A stretch of 64,000 nt of DNA. It comes from Ciona savignyi. Taxonomy: Eukaryota; Chordata; Ascidiacea; Phlebobranchia; Cionidae. The stretch covers positions 1,249,982-1,313,981 of the forward strand of contig CH003381.1 in the NCBI GenBank assembly GCA_000149265.1, read 5' to 3'. The position numbers and the translations under genes were made by a program. The notes under the pieces are model-generated. The model saw only the letters and a list, made by a program, of their open reading frames with translations, did no database searches and was not told the DNA's origin. Shown one piece after another: positions 50,401-63,700 of the stretch (position 1 is the stretch's first letter; each line of letters starts with the position of its first letter).

Positions 50401-50525
50401 TATTTTTTTTAACCGGGGTCAGTTTTGAACCCTTTATAAGCTCGTACCCAAGACCGTTTTTTGCAAATAATGTGGTATATATATGTATCGGTCGCGCTAA
50501 CCATTCGGCCAATGGTATAATGACC
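50401..50525 (-). mobile_element. Family B SINE (tRNA-Ser-like), single unit
   Basis: On the minus strand: TTGGCCGAATGGTTAGCGCG (A box) and GGGTTCAAAACTGACC (B box), with the spacer typical of the family. Confidence 0.65.
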
Positions 50526-51392
50526 TGATTCCAAAGATACAGCCGACCAACTAGCAGGGGATATGGTTTAACCACATATCGCTTGAAAGTATAAAATTCT
50601 TCTATGAACTGAGCTTGCCAGACGTTACCTCGTACCAGCATGGTGGCCAATAGGCCTACAATATCTATACATGTCAGCTTTTATTACGCACGAAAAATAT
50701 AACTTGCTTAGGCCATGCCTCCCTCAGCCTGCAATACGTCGCCTTGGTTGCGATTTCCACGCTTTGTTATGTTTAAAATAGCCCGAGAAACACACAAACC
50801 TACAAAGTCCATTAATAATTCTTTGCTTCTACGTTACCCCGCTGATGCGTAAATTTACATGTGTAAGAACAGTTCCCAGTGTACACCAAGGATAATATGG
50901 TTATATCAAGTTTATACAGCTGTAGAATGGACAAGGCATCTTAACATGCGCGATTATCAGTGATCCGCAACCTTTTTTTACTGAGGCACATATAACTTAA
51001 CTGCACAATAAACCCAGAATTTTTCAAGTTAGTGTGTATTCAAGACAATACATGCAGCAAAGCAACAAATTAATTCATTGGGAACACATTTCATGTTGAT
51101 TACAGACAATAACAACGATACAAAATACTTTTGACTGATTAATCTTTAAAACGCAGTACAAAAGGTGATAATAAATAATTATATTTCAAAAATCGTTAAT
51201 GGATATAGGTTGGCGTTGTCATTTAAGTGTACGATACTAAGAGATTTAACGAACTCGAACTATAAGCACCTGCATAGACAAAACTTACACTTTTGTCCCC
51301 ATGACCAAGCGATCGGGCATTGGGACGAGTTCGTTTGAATAACTTTTGTCGAGCAATCGCAAATATTAAAGAGGGCATCACAATGGAAACCA

Positions 51393-51560
51393 TATTATTA
51401 CCGTCGGCGTAATTGGGCTATTGCGATGTATTTCATATGATTAAAAGCGTCTACGATATAACACAACCCACCAGTCAGCGACAGGAATTACCAGCTAGCG
51501 TCTGGTTTCGATTCATTACCCCTGGTTGATGGCTGACGCTAAAACCGACTAAGCAAAGGA
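51393..51560 (-). mobile_element. SINE A, old remnant
   Basis: CCGTCGGCGTAATTGGGCTA ... CCAGCTAGCGTCTGGTTTCG; 3' tail lost. Confidence 0.45.
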
Positions 51561-51711
51561 ACGGAACACAGAAAATTGTCATAATGTCACAACATTTTGT
51601 CTTGTACTGGGTTGGCGTGACAAATATAAAGCGCTGGCAAAGCGTTCCCAGGTCTTTCTGGCTTTTAGAACTACGCAGAGCAGCCCTATTATGAAGTCAC
51701 AGCCAGCAATG

Positions 51712-54700
51712 TTATGAAACAGCAGCGTTCATGAGGTCATCATCAGGTAAACACTGGTCAGTTATGGTCGGTGACATCGTGAAGTCTGACGGGATGGTAT
51801 CAATCACTGGAGGCGCTAAAGGGGCCACACGTTCACTGCTACTTGTATCTTAAAAATAAATTGAAAGAAGGGTTGTATTAAGGATATTTGTTTTTGATTC
51901 TTATTTAATTCATCAGATTGATCCACAGCCACCATTACATAATTTGAAGAGCAATTTAAAGCAAGTTAATTTATCCATGTTTAAGTTGAGTGATGATGCA
52001 TTTAGAACTTTTAAATATAGTTTTAGCTAGAGAGTGTATTTTTCCATGATAAAAACGGAAAAAAAGGACCTTTGACAATAATTCGGAAAACGGGAAAAAA
52101 ACAGCAACACGACGTGGCAATATAACTTATATCGGTAGTGTTGTCTAATTAAAGATACTTTGCATTATCTTGTTTATTAGCCTGTAGAAAGTAGCTTTTA
52201 TTAAGGTTCGAAACCTGCAACCTGACGAGACACAAATATCACACGAATCAAGAGATTTCAGTAAAAAGCTATGTCAATACTCTAAGGTGACAAATAAAAA
52301 ATAAACGACGAAAAATACAAGATCGCCTTCTCTAGCTACTAGGAATCAACAAAATGTTAAAAAGTAGTTTGATTAGTCTTACTATGTTTAGCAACAGGTT
52401 GGTCTTGCTCGAATTTATCAGCTTGTGTGTGGTCATCAATTATGAGCTTGTCGTCAGGGGTTGAGGGGCTGTTTGTAGTTGGGGCTGGGGTAAAGAAAAT
52501 TATTGGGTCATGAGGGTTGCATGAGATTTTTACCCCATCTACAGAGTGGGTTTTAATGCCATGGATGACAGACTGCATATTGGTGTCGTTCTGTCCAGCT
52601 ATTTAACACAAGGTGTATCAATAGGATAGGATATTCATGTTTATTTCCGTGAATGGGAAAATCAAGGGGGTTAACACACGGGCAAACGTCATATCACCTC
52701 GCGCCCACCGTCGGGTTACCGGAGCTATTGCAATGTGTTATGTATGATTCACACGTTCCTTTGATTTGGTAGAACCCATTACAGAAAAGATTAGTGTGAA
52801 ACGAAAGTACTTTTAAATGACTGCACTGTTATAACGTTCATGGTGGAAAAACAGATAAATGTACGTTATATCTCTTGTCCCCACCCCATTAAGCACCCAA
52901 TTCCTTTACTATTCTATACACAAACAATGAAAAAGTAAGAACCAACCGGTTTGAACAGGTTCGGCCCGATTTAAGTTGATGTTTGTATCCTTGAAACTTG
53001 CCCTTCTTGGGTAGGGGGGAGTGCTTTTCGAGCTGACTTTGGAGGCAATGTCATCATCCGTGGTTGTAGATACATTGGAGTTGGGGTGGGAGGGGGTTTC
53101 TTTGATAAAAATATTTACGAGGTTAGGAATGAGATTTTTGCTCAGAGTTGGGAAAAATGACATTATTTTGTCTGAGATGACAAAAAAAACGGTGAATTAT
53201 TTAAAAATTACGCTACAAAGTGATAACTCATTTTCATAGCTGATACATTGTGTGATCTGGGATTATTTAACCTTGAGTGTGATCCATATAACACAGATAG
53301 ATACCTCTAGGCAGGAGACCAGATACACCTTAATGGTAATAGATGTAATGCACACAGTTCCTGTTACAAAGTATATGTAGATAACAGACAAGAATATTGG
53401 ATGTTAAAGAGAATAAATGTTGATAATACTACAAAATTTTGATAAGAAAAAATTATGATAATACTACTAAATTTTGATAAGAATAAATTATGATATTACA
53501 ACTAAATTTTGATAAGAATAAATTTTGATGAAAAAATTAAATTTCGATAAAAATTATTTTGATAATACAACTAAATTTTGATTATACAAGTAAATTTTAT
53601 TAAAAATTAATTTTAATAATACTCTGAACAATTGAACACATTCCAACCTGTGGAGCTGATGTTGGCAGTGTGGGATGGGGATTTCCCTTTTAACAACGCC
53701 TGCAAAGTTTCGGTTCTGAAGAGACCGCTCCTCTGGGGTGGAGTGGGGGTTCTTCCTGGAGATTTACTTCCCGATGTCGCACGTAATATAGCCGGCCGCG
53801 ATTGCTTCGGATCATTCATCACAGTCTTGAACGTCTGAGCTGCAGCTGATTCTTGGATTTTAATCAGAGTGTGCTTCATTTTCGGGTCAATCGTCGGAGT
53901 TTTGGGGGGTGATTTTGAGACCGGGATGTTTTGTCCTTCTCTTGTGGATGATTTTATCTTTGGGTCCTTTCTGATGATGTTAGCTCGGTTGACCAATCCT
54001 CCATGTTTGCCCACAACGTTTGTTGTTTTGTTAAAAGTTGGTTTGCTCGACACAGAAGCTTTCCCGCTACTGCTCCCCGCTGGTGACTTTCCACCAAGCT
54101 TGGGAGATAGGGAGGAAGGAGGTTTGCTCTGAGGTGGAAACGATGGTTTGGACTTCGACGCAGCATCAACGGAGCTCGTTTGTCGATCGTACGACTTCAT
54201 CACTGCACCTGGGGCTGGAAAGTATGAGAAGTTAGATGGTTAGCGGCGTCTTGATGGTTTTATATATTTGTCATAATTGCAGCATCTAAGGTGACGTAGA
54301 CAATATTAGCAGTCACACAACAAAAAATGAAAAATTATTCCAGAAAAATAAACATTTTTTTGGTTAATTTAGTACATGTATCGATGAGTTTAAATAATAA
54401 GTTGCAAGTATCAGTAATTTGGTCAGTCGCCAGACCAATTTTATGAAACGGATTTCTCACACATACGAACTACATAAAAAATGAGCACTTTCGATCTAAA
54501 CAAATCAAATGGATTGTTGTAAATTGTAATGCAATATTAAATACTAATAAAAACATTGCAATAGCTTCAGAAATCGAACCATAGACATTAGATAATCCAT
54601 TTATTTGAGGGTTAAAATTCACAGGAATAAACATCTTCTGCCCATACCTCGTCTGTAGTAAACAGAAGGCACCAGATTCAGACATTTGGAATTTTTGAAA

Positions 54701-57700
54701 ACTCAGGTAAAATGTTGCTGCAAACCAATTCACCTTGAACACTTGTGTTTCGTTGCAGCGTATTTGAAGTGGTGGTTTTGGTGACATGAGCCTGGCCGGC
54801 GTGTAACATCTCAACCACATCTTTGATGGAGCTTTTGCGGTGTCTTGCTGCAGGCGCAGCTCCACCTGGAACAAGTTGGTTTGTTCTTCAGATATGTTAG
54901 ATAGCATTGGGTTAAAAGGGATGTAAAGCAGCTGGCACCTGTACATGGTACCACATCTAATATTAGTTTAGTTAAGTTTATTCATTTTTTCCCCGAGTAT
55001 TAGGAAATGGCAAGCGAATCAAATCATGACACAGGAACAGGAAAAGATGGCAAAAGGAAAAGTCTTTAACACACATCATTTTAAAAAAGGATATAATTTA
55101 ATAAATATGGTGGACGCGGCCGCCAAACCCAAGCGAAAGAAAATATTAAAAACTTTCTTCAGGCACTATATTGTAAGCATGTAAATAATGTTGATAATCA
55201 AAGAAATTGCTAGTTGTGTTGATGCTAAAATAAAGGTATAAGTTAACCAGTAAGACTACGATTTACTTTATCAAGTTTGGTAAGTACTAATACCTTTAGT
55301 TTGGGTGACAGGATTGGTTTGTTTTGGAGATGTTGGTGTTCCGGGTGCTGGGCGTGTTGGGGTTGATTTGTTCGTGATTGATGCGGATTTGATCGGAGCA
55401 AACAGCCCCCGCCCTCCAGGTGTATTTACCTAAGTACGAACAAATTAATGAAAGACATTTACCACCATATTCAATATGGGTTAGCACTTGTGGCATAAAT
55501 GGTTTATTTAAAAACCATGAGCTATTGGGGTAGTAAATACCAGTTTCAGGTGGAAACTTAATGTGTAGCATGCATCGATGCCTTATGCAGCACTACAATT
55601 TTTTTCGGTAAATATCTAGACTTAATATATATAGAAACATATCCAAAAAAATTTGTTACAAAAAAATTTGAAATCTGCGCTACAACATAACTGAAATCAT
55701 ATTTTGTTGTATGTGTTAGATAACAACCACTTTTACAAGCGAGATTAAAAATTCCTTTTATTTTCTGTTAAAACTAGGCTTTAATTAATCTTTCAACCAA
55801 ATATACTAGTATACCATCTATCACCACCAGATTTATTGCATAAAAGCAGTAAGGTGTCCAAAAAGGGGTTTTGACATGCTTACACACAAATTTGTTGCTC
55901 ACTTTACATGTTGCCACACAGGTAACTTATTCAAGATTTAAACCCAGGCAACTTAATCAAGATTTAAACCCAGGTAACTTATTCAAGATTTAAACCCATG
56001 TAACTTATTCAAGATTTAAACCCAGGTAACTTATTCAAGATTTAAACCCAGGTAACTTATTCAAGATTTAAACCCATGTAACTTATTCAAGATTTAAACC
56101 CAGGTAACTTATTCAAGATTTAAACCCAGGTAACTTATTCAAGATTTAAACCCAGGTAACTTATTCAAGATTTAAACCCAGGTAACTTATTCAAGATTTA
56201 AACCCAGGTAACTTATTCAAGATTTAAACCCAGGTAACTTATTCAAGATTTAAACCCAGGTAACTTATTCAAGATTTAAACCCAGGTAACTTATTCAAGA
56301 TTTAAACCCAGGTAACTTATTTAAGATTTAAACCCAGGTAACTTATTTAAGATTTAAACCCAGGTAACTTATTCAAGATTTAAACCCAGGTAACTTAATC
56401 AAGAAATAAACCCAGGTAACTTATTTAAGATTTAAACCCAGGTAACTTAATCAAGAAATAAACCCAGGTAACTTATTCAAGATTTAAACCCAGGTAACTT
56501 AATCAAGAAATAAACCCAGGTAACTTATTTAACATTTAGATGATTATACCTACCACAGCAGCTGATTGCCCAGAAGCAGTTTTAGCAGCTTTGTTGGCTT
56601 GAGTGGTGACTGGTGAAACCGACCCGGTGACGAATTTCTTTTCCTTTTTCTTTCTGTCCATCTCTGCCTGGTTGTTTAAATATCTCTGGAAATCAGCAGG
56701 GAAACCATGCAGGTCTTGCAGTGAAGGAGTATTAGGTTCTGTAGGGTGACACATGTATTATTATCGTAATTTAAAGAAATATAGGACAATTTTTGTTACA
56801 TAATTATTTCTTTAAATATTGTGTATCTTTGACATTGTTCAAGAAATAGAAAATATATCAATGTGATGGTACCCTGAGTGAGTCTTATATTAGGCTTTGT
56901 ATTTACTAATAATTAGTTGGACACCATTTATATTCTATGTTAATAGTTACGTCACAAACTGTTGGTCTGCTTGACTGATGTGAATTTGCAAAAATATTAA
57001 GATAAATGATATATTGCCGCAGCCTTAGTTACTGAGCAACATGCTAGACCACATTTTGCCAAGGTACTTTAGATTAATGTGAGAATTGTTACATGGGTTC
57101 TTTTAGGTCGTATATGTGTTAATAAGAGAAAGATAATGTGCCGTTTATTCATTCGGGATAAAGATATTACTCTTTTTTTCTCTAGATGGGTTAATGTAGG
57201 TTATTATAACATGTAGTGTATGTGATAGGGAGATATTGTTTTAATTTCCGTTCAAATTATTACTCCATTGGGTTAGGCAACATCAGTTACATGCCCTTCA
57301 AAAGAGCACATCCAACTAGTCAGCAAGTAGTTTTGATCCCGCAACCTTTCAATGATGGTGCACATTTTAAACAGAATCAAAAAGATAACAATATGCAGGT
57401 TCACCAGCCGAAGCTTGCGTCTTGTCAGGTGGTGGTTGGGTCTCTGGAGGAACAGGTTTGGTTTTCGTCACAGATGATATGGGAACCCCTTTGTTGAGCT
57501 GCACATTTAGCACAATCTTGGGGCGAGATTCATTGTCCTCAGATGAAGCAAACGTGTCCAGTTTCTTGCGTTTCACTGTCAGGTGCATTGGGAAAAAAGT
57601 ATTTTTATTTTGTTAGAAAGGGAAAAAATGGTAATGCGTAAGTGAATGTATATTTGTGGTTACTGACATCAAAATCAGTTTTTGTTTTGAAAGAATGAAA

Positions 57701-60700
57701 TAATTGTTTAGCGAGATTAAAATGATTAAACATTGACATGAAATAATTCAGGAAACATGGCATACATGTACTTGAATAGAATACCACAGAAAAAGTGTCA
57801 CCCATAGAAAGCGGTGAAAAAAATAAAAATTTAAAACATCAAAAGTTTAAATTTTCATCGTTTTGGTAATTTACCAGAATGATGTATTTTCCTCTAGAAC
57901 TAACAATCACCAACAAATCACTTATTAATTTAGTTGGAGGTTTAGATTTTAAGTACTGTACATGGACTAGAAGAATTAAATTAAACAGTCATTACCCACC
58001 ACGACTAGAGCTATGCATAATTGATCAAAGTTGTATTATGGAATTAAGCCAGCTTAGTTACATAATTCTGCAAATTTCCTTATTTTTAAGACGTCATCGT
58101 TATTTAAACAAACAACCAAAAAATTGTTGTGTTTTTGTATGTATATTATTAATGTTAGACAAAGAGAATGGTTTGCCCAGCTCTAACCACAACTGCTTAT
58201 ATATCACCTGCATGTTCCTTCTTATCAATTGATGGTAACTTGTCAGTAATCACTTATTGATTTAGTTGGCGGTTTAGATTTCAAGTACTGTACACGGACT
58301 AGCAAAATAAAATTAAAAAGTAATTCGCCACGGCTGTTGATACATCACCTGCATGTTCCTTCTTATCAATTGACGGTGGCCTCCCTCTTCGCCGTGCAGC
58401 AGTTTTCCCTTCTTCCTTGGCTCCTTTCTTCTTTCTTTCTTTCCCCTCTACTGCCTTTGACTGCGTGACATCGTATAAAGTACAATTACATTAGTATGGA
58501 CAGGTCCGCGGTAGCTACCAGGACTAGGAGTTTAGGCCATAGAAGGCCAATTACTCCAGCGCCCCGAGTTATCATGGATCCGAAATATAGCGGTAAAGTA
58601 TAAAGTAGGCTTGAAATAAAATTATAGATTTTTAAGTTTAGTTGAATATTTATGCTAATATATTAAATAATAAAATAATTAGTAACTGACGTTATCTATG
58701 GTACGGGATCTAAAAGCTTTATAGAGTGAGGTGATTGATTTGATGATAGCAAGATTTTAAAATGTTATATAAGTTACCTTAGCGAATGAATCAAATAGTT
58801 TTGGTATGCATGGTTATGACCATTACTAATTATATAAAGTAACTGTATGCTTAAAGTGGCTGGTAGAGCTCGGATATTGTTAAATGAAAGCGGATCTTAT
58901 ACTGATTGATTCCTAAGTGGTGGGTAGCTTAATATATAAGGATCAAATAAAAAATATTAATTTTAGCAAAAAAACAGAAAAATTCAAAACTATGAAGTCA
59001 GAAAGTTAGCTTTAATTAGCTCTTCCCACTTATGAACAAAAGTTTAAACTAATATTGTCTTGAATGAATACACTTATGTAAAAACACCCTGATAAAGGTG
59101 TCATGTTGTTTGAACCACTCACCTGAGACATTGGTTTGACAATTGGATTGTTACCCCCTTTGAACAGTGCATTTTGACGAACCAGTGGTTTATGCATTGT
59201 AGATACATTGCTCGGTGCTGTTTTATTGGAGTTGTCCTGGCTAATTTGACTGCTAAGAGCTGTAGATGGTAATGTAAAGATCACTTGCACTATCATTGTT
59301 TACCTTCTAACTATGGAAATAAGCTTATGCAAACCGTACAAAGTTATACATTTGGCTTTGTTCTGTGAAAATGCAAAATGTGGAAAAAACTTGAAAATGT
59401 GAAATCCGCTTACAAGTATTAGAAGAAGTACTTAATCTTTGCTGCAGTTCATGTTGTTTGTTTCGCTGCTGGTCGGGGATGCTTATTTTGGATGGAGTGC
59501 TGTGGTGATAAGTGGTTCTTTGATTAGATTTGCTAATTTGGTACACACTCCCCATGGGTCTATGAACAAGAAACCCCAATATATGTTAATAGTTATTTTA
59601 TGGCATATAGGATCGGTATATTTATGTTTATCTGCTTGAGCGGGGAAAACCAAGAGGGTTAACACATGGGTAATCGTCAGAACACCTCACGCCCACTGTC
59701 AGGTTAGCGAAACTTTTGCAGTGTGTTGTGTATGATTCATACGTTCCTTTAATTCGGTAGAACCCATTAATTCGCTGGGTCTAGGCAATGTCCGTTAAGT
59801 GCCCCGCCAAGGACACAGCTGACTAGCTAGCGACCACCAGTTTGGAACTTGCAACCCTTTGGCCAAAAGGCGACGCACTAAACGTCTAAACCACTAGAAT
59901 AATCTGTCAGATATCTTTATGAATTGTCCACATACTGTATAACTAGAACTTTAAGATAGAAAATAACATTTGACTTTGAGCCCTTACCCATTATCATCAA
60001 ATGTGAATGGATCAATGTCATCAGTATTTTGCCCTGTGATTGGCTGAGAAGAATTATAGCTCGGTGGAGCTGGTAAGTCAGATTCGTCAAACATTTCCGA
60101 CACTTTCATATCATTCTGTGGGAAGTATGCATTGGTGAATATGGAGCAGCAGTTATGATCACCTGTTCACCACTAAGTGTTTGTATCCCCATGGAAGGAT
60201 TAATGCTACCAAAGTTTAGTTGTTTTAAATAGGGTGTTTAAATTTGATGTAAAAACAGGCATTTAACAAAATGTAAAAGCCATTGCAATTGCAACAGTAG
60301 GCAGAAGGTGTTCTGGCAATCATTTCCCATTAATGAAAGCTAAATTGTTCTTAACCCTTTAAAAACGAGATTGTTTTTGCGCAGTTTGCGTGTTTTGACC
60401 GAGTCCGCTTTGTAGTTCTCTAGCGCCACTCGTGTTATAGTTAGAGCAAAATGTTCAACACTAGAGTTGTTCGAAATAAAATTTCCAAAATTTCTAAAAT
60501 TTTTTTTTTTTGATGACGTCACTATCTTGGCGTCCACGTCATATTCTTTCTTATACAATGTTGTAGTTTTTGATTTGTTTACAATAGAGTCTAACTTACT
60601 TTTACAAAGTTACTCAAAAACAAATTTCCTACAATTATATTATACTTTTTGGGTTTTATGACGTCATCAAAATAATATTACGTCACTAATTTCATGTTAC

Positions 60701-63700
60701 TGGTCCACCCATCCGAAAGTTTTTTTTCGTTTTTTTATTATAAGAAATGTTAGAATAGAAATTTAGATTACTATAAAGTCCACATTTCTTTTTCTTACTT
60801 ATTTTCTTTGAAATAAACTATAAATGAAGTGTTTGAACCAAATTGCGACTATAACTATAAAGATACTCAAAACCCCCCCAAAATGTAAAAAAACAGGTAA
60901 GATCACATCCGTGACATCCCAAGAAGCGAAACTGATTCTACTGCCATAGAGACATTAAATGAAACGCACATTTTGGGCGTAGTATTAGCAAAAAACGTTT
61001 TTTGTGAGACTTCCCCCTCAAAATTAGACCAAAAAAAGTAATAAAATTCAACTAAACTTTACTTAAAAATTTCAAATGCAAAGTTAAGTTTATTTTTGTA
61101 TTTTTCAAAAGATATATCATATAGCTTTCCAAAGAGACCAAACTTTAGCAGTTTGGATAAGAAATTTTGGAGATTTTTTATTTTGAATGAGCACATGTCA
61201 AAAAAGCCAAATTTGGTCTTATCGTTTCTAAAGGGTTGTTCTTAATCTTATTATTACTACAATGATTATCATATACTAAATCTAAGTTGTTATTATATTT
61301 ACAATACGATTTGTATTTCGTATACTAAATCTTAATTGCCTGCTAAATCTTATCTAGGTTACCTGGTTTTCTGCATAGTTATTGGCAGACAGTTGGGGAG
61401 ATAGAAATGAAGGCGGGTTTGAATTTCTGCTTAGTAGCGCATTTGATCTGCAATGTGAAAATAATGCATGAAGGCACCATAAGCATTTAACTGCCTATCA
61501 TTTTTAAATACATAAGCATCTTATTTTGATGAAAAGCTAGATAAGAATGTAATCGTAGAATTTTACAGTCAATTTTGGGTTTTAAAAATATATATTTTGG
61601 CATGTTTTTTATACCATGCAATTTATTTAATTTACCTATTCAGATTAGATAAGAAAAATATATAAAAACTTATAAAACCTCACCTAGTCATATCACCATC
61701 ATACACTACGTCAGGTTCGAATGAAAAGTTCATGGATCGATTGTTAGATTGTTGGTGGGTTAGTGGATTGTGGTACGCCATGGTGGTTCGTACTGGAGAT
61801 ACCAGTCCTCGCTGGATATAATTTGCATTGTGGGCTGGGCTCACCCCTGGGTAGGTTGTTGGTTAGAAGAAATTGTGATAATCAGACAGTTCAATAACAA
61901 TGTGTGGATAAGAAATACTGTTACAAGCATCGAACAGTATTTTTTTATAAATATAGCCAAGATAAATTAACATTTTAAGCTGAACATAAAAAGTACTGAG
62001 TAGAACCAAAAGTATGTATATGTGGTCAATTAATAAACTGCATTCTGCAATTAAAACTCAATTACACAAAAACCGGAAACAATAGTCCCGTTTAAACCAG
62101 GTTTCTAAAGCAATTAAAATATGACGCTACTGTACAGTTGGCAAATTAAGATGTAAACGCATGAACACAACTTCTTAACACAGGTGCAATACGATGTAAT
62201 AACAACATTAAAATAAGAAACTTTAGAAATTACCTGGATTTACAGGATTAAATGTCATCGAGTTGTTTCCGTCATTATCGCTGTTCATCATCTGTGCAAA
62301 TGAGATTGCATTTAAAGCTACTGCAGAGATGTAATGGAACAAAGCAGCCACATACAAACGGCAAGCATTTATTGACCAGAATCATACATTTCATAATTCG
62401 GAAAGATTCTTAAGTTAGTTATTGGGTGCTACGATAAATTTAAATATATAGTTAACATTTTAATTGGGGTAAATTTACTGTTAAGCCAGTAGTACGAATG
62501 TTTTAAAGTGCGCAGAAAGATGTAGTTAATAAATTTGATTTTAAATTTAAATCATTCTGTTTACTTTAAAATCATTCTATTTTGAATTTAAAAGGGTGCA
62601 ATTTGTAGCCTTTACATTTTTGAGGGTATATGCCTTAACATATTGTTACCTCAAATTGTGGATTAAAGCCGATATCGGTAAGGTCCTGCATGTCAATTGA
62701 ACTTGTGGCTTCTAGCGAGTTTGACTTCTGCCGTGACGACCGTCGACTGAGACTTTTCCTCGGGGCAGGAGACATAAGTGGTGGGGTCATTACTGGGTGC
62801 AACGGGGAACTACTGGGTAGGGGTTGGGGGGTGTTCATCGGGGGGTTCATGGGGGACGCCATGGAATACATGGGTGAGGGGGCACTAGGGGTGATGGGAG
62901 AAGCCAGACTGTGGATGCCAACAAGAGGGGGAGTGACCGACGACTGGCAACTAAATGATGGCGATGGCATGGCAGTGGGTATCGGGCTGGTGAGGTCATC
63001 CAGGTTCAAGGGAGATGGCTGAGATTGGTATGGCATCTGTGGGGAACATTAACATTACTATGGGCGGGTCCACGTTAGCGCCAGGACCAGGAATTTAGGT
63101 CATAAAAGGCCTGTTACTCCAGAGCCCTGGAACTATGAAGTGGGAAGATATAGACTTAAATTAATCTGCACAAAGGTAATTTTACAGATATTACATCGCT
63201 CAAAATGTGTGGAAGCACTAGCTTAACTTTTAGGAAAACTCGAACCTCCAAAGTCACTTAATTGTGGTTTGTTCCAACTGTTAATTATCACCAAGAGCAT
63301 ATGTTTATTCACAACTTGATTATGTGGGTTATTAGTGCACAATGCACAAATGTTACTTTTAGAACTTCATTTAAAATTAATTGTGTTACTTTAATTAAAA
63401 TAAAAATAAATGTCCATTAAAGAACCAATTCTCGAATTCGATTTAAATAGGAAATGAGTCGGAAATATTTGAATTTTAAGTGCATATATTGGAACAGAGT
63501 TTTATTTATATACAATTTTGATTCAAAATTACAACAAAGTGGTAAAATTTGTTATTTTGCAACATGATGATTATAATTCATAATTACAAATATTTAAATC
63601 ATAATTACAAAAAAACACAAAAAGTTACTTGGTAATGTGGATGCTGCTGGTTGATTGATTTCATTGAGTTTGGATAGCTGGGTGGTGGAGGCATTTGTCG

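Larger units (their letters stand above)
48778..51711. other. Region upstream of Vsx and downstream of MED1
   Basis: About 2.9 kb expected to hold the Vsx promoter and possible enhancers. It is very AT-rich, contains one family B SINE (50401-50525) and a degraded SINE A remnant (51393-51560). Short open frames, for example 49939-50151 minus, show no family features. No regulatory site could be named with confidence. Confidence 0.5.

Noticed and set aside
44002-52621. Stretch around Vsx free of full-length family A SINEs
   Set aside because: Tempting as a sign of regulatory constraint, but 19-30 kb and 52.8-59.6 kb are equally poor in copies, so it is not special in this window.
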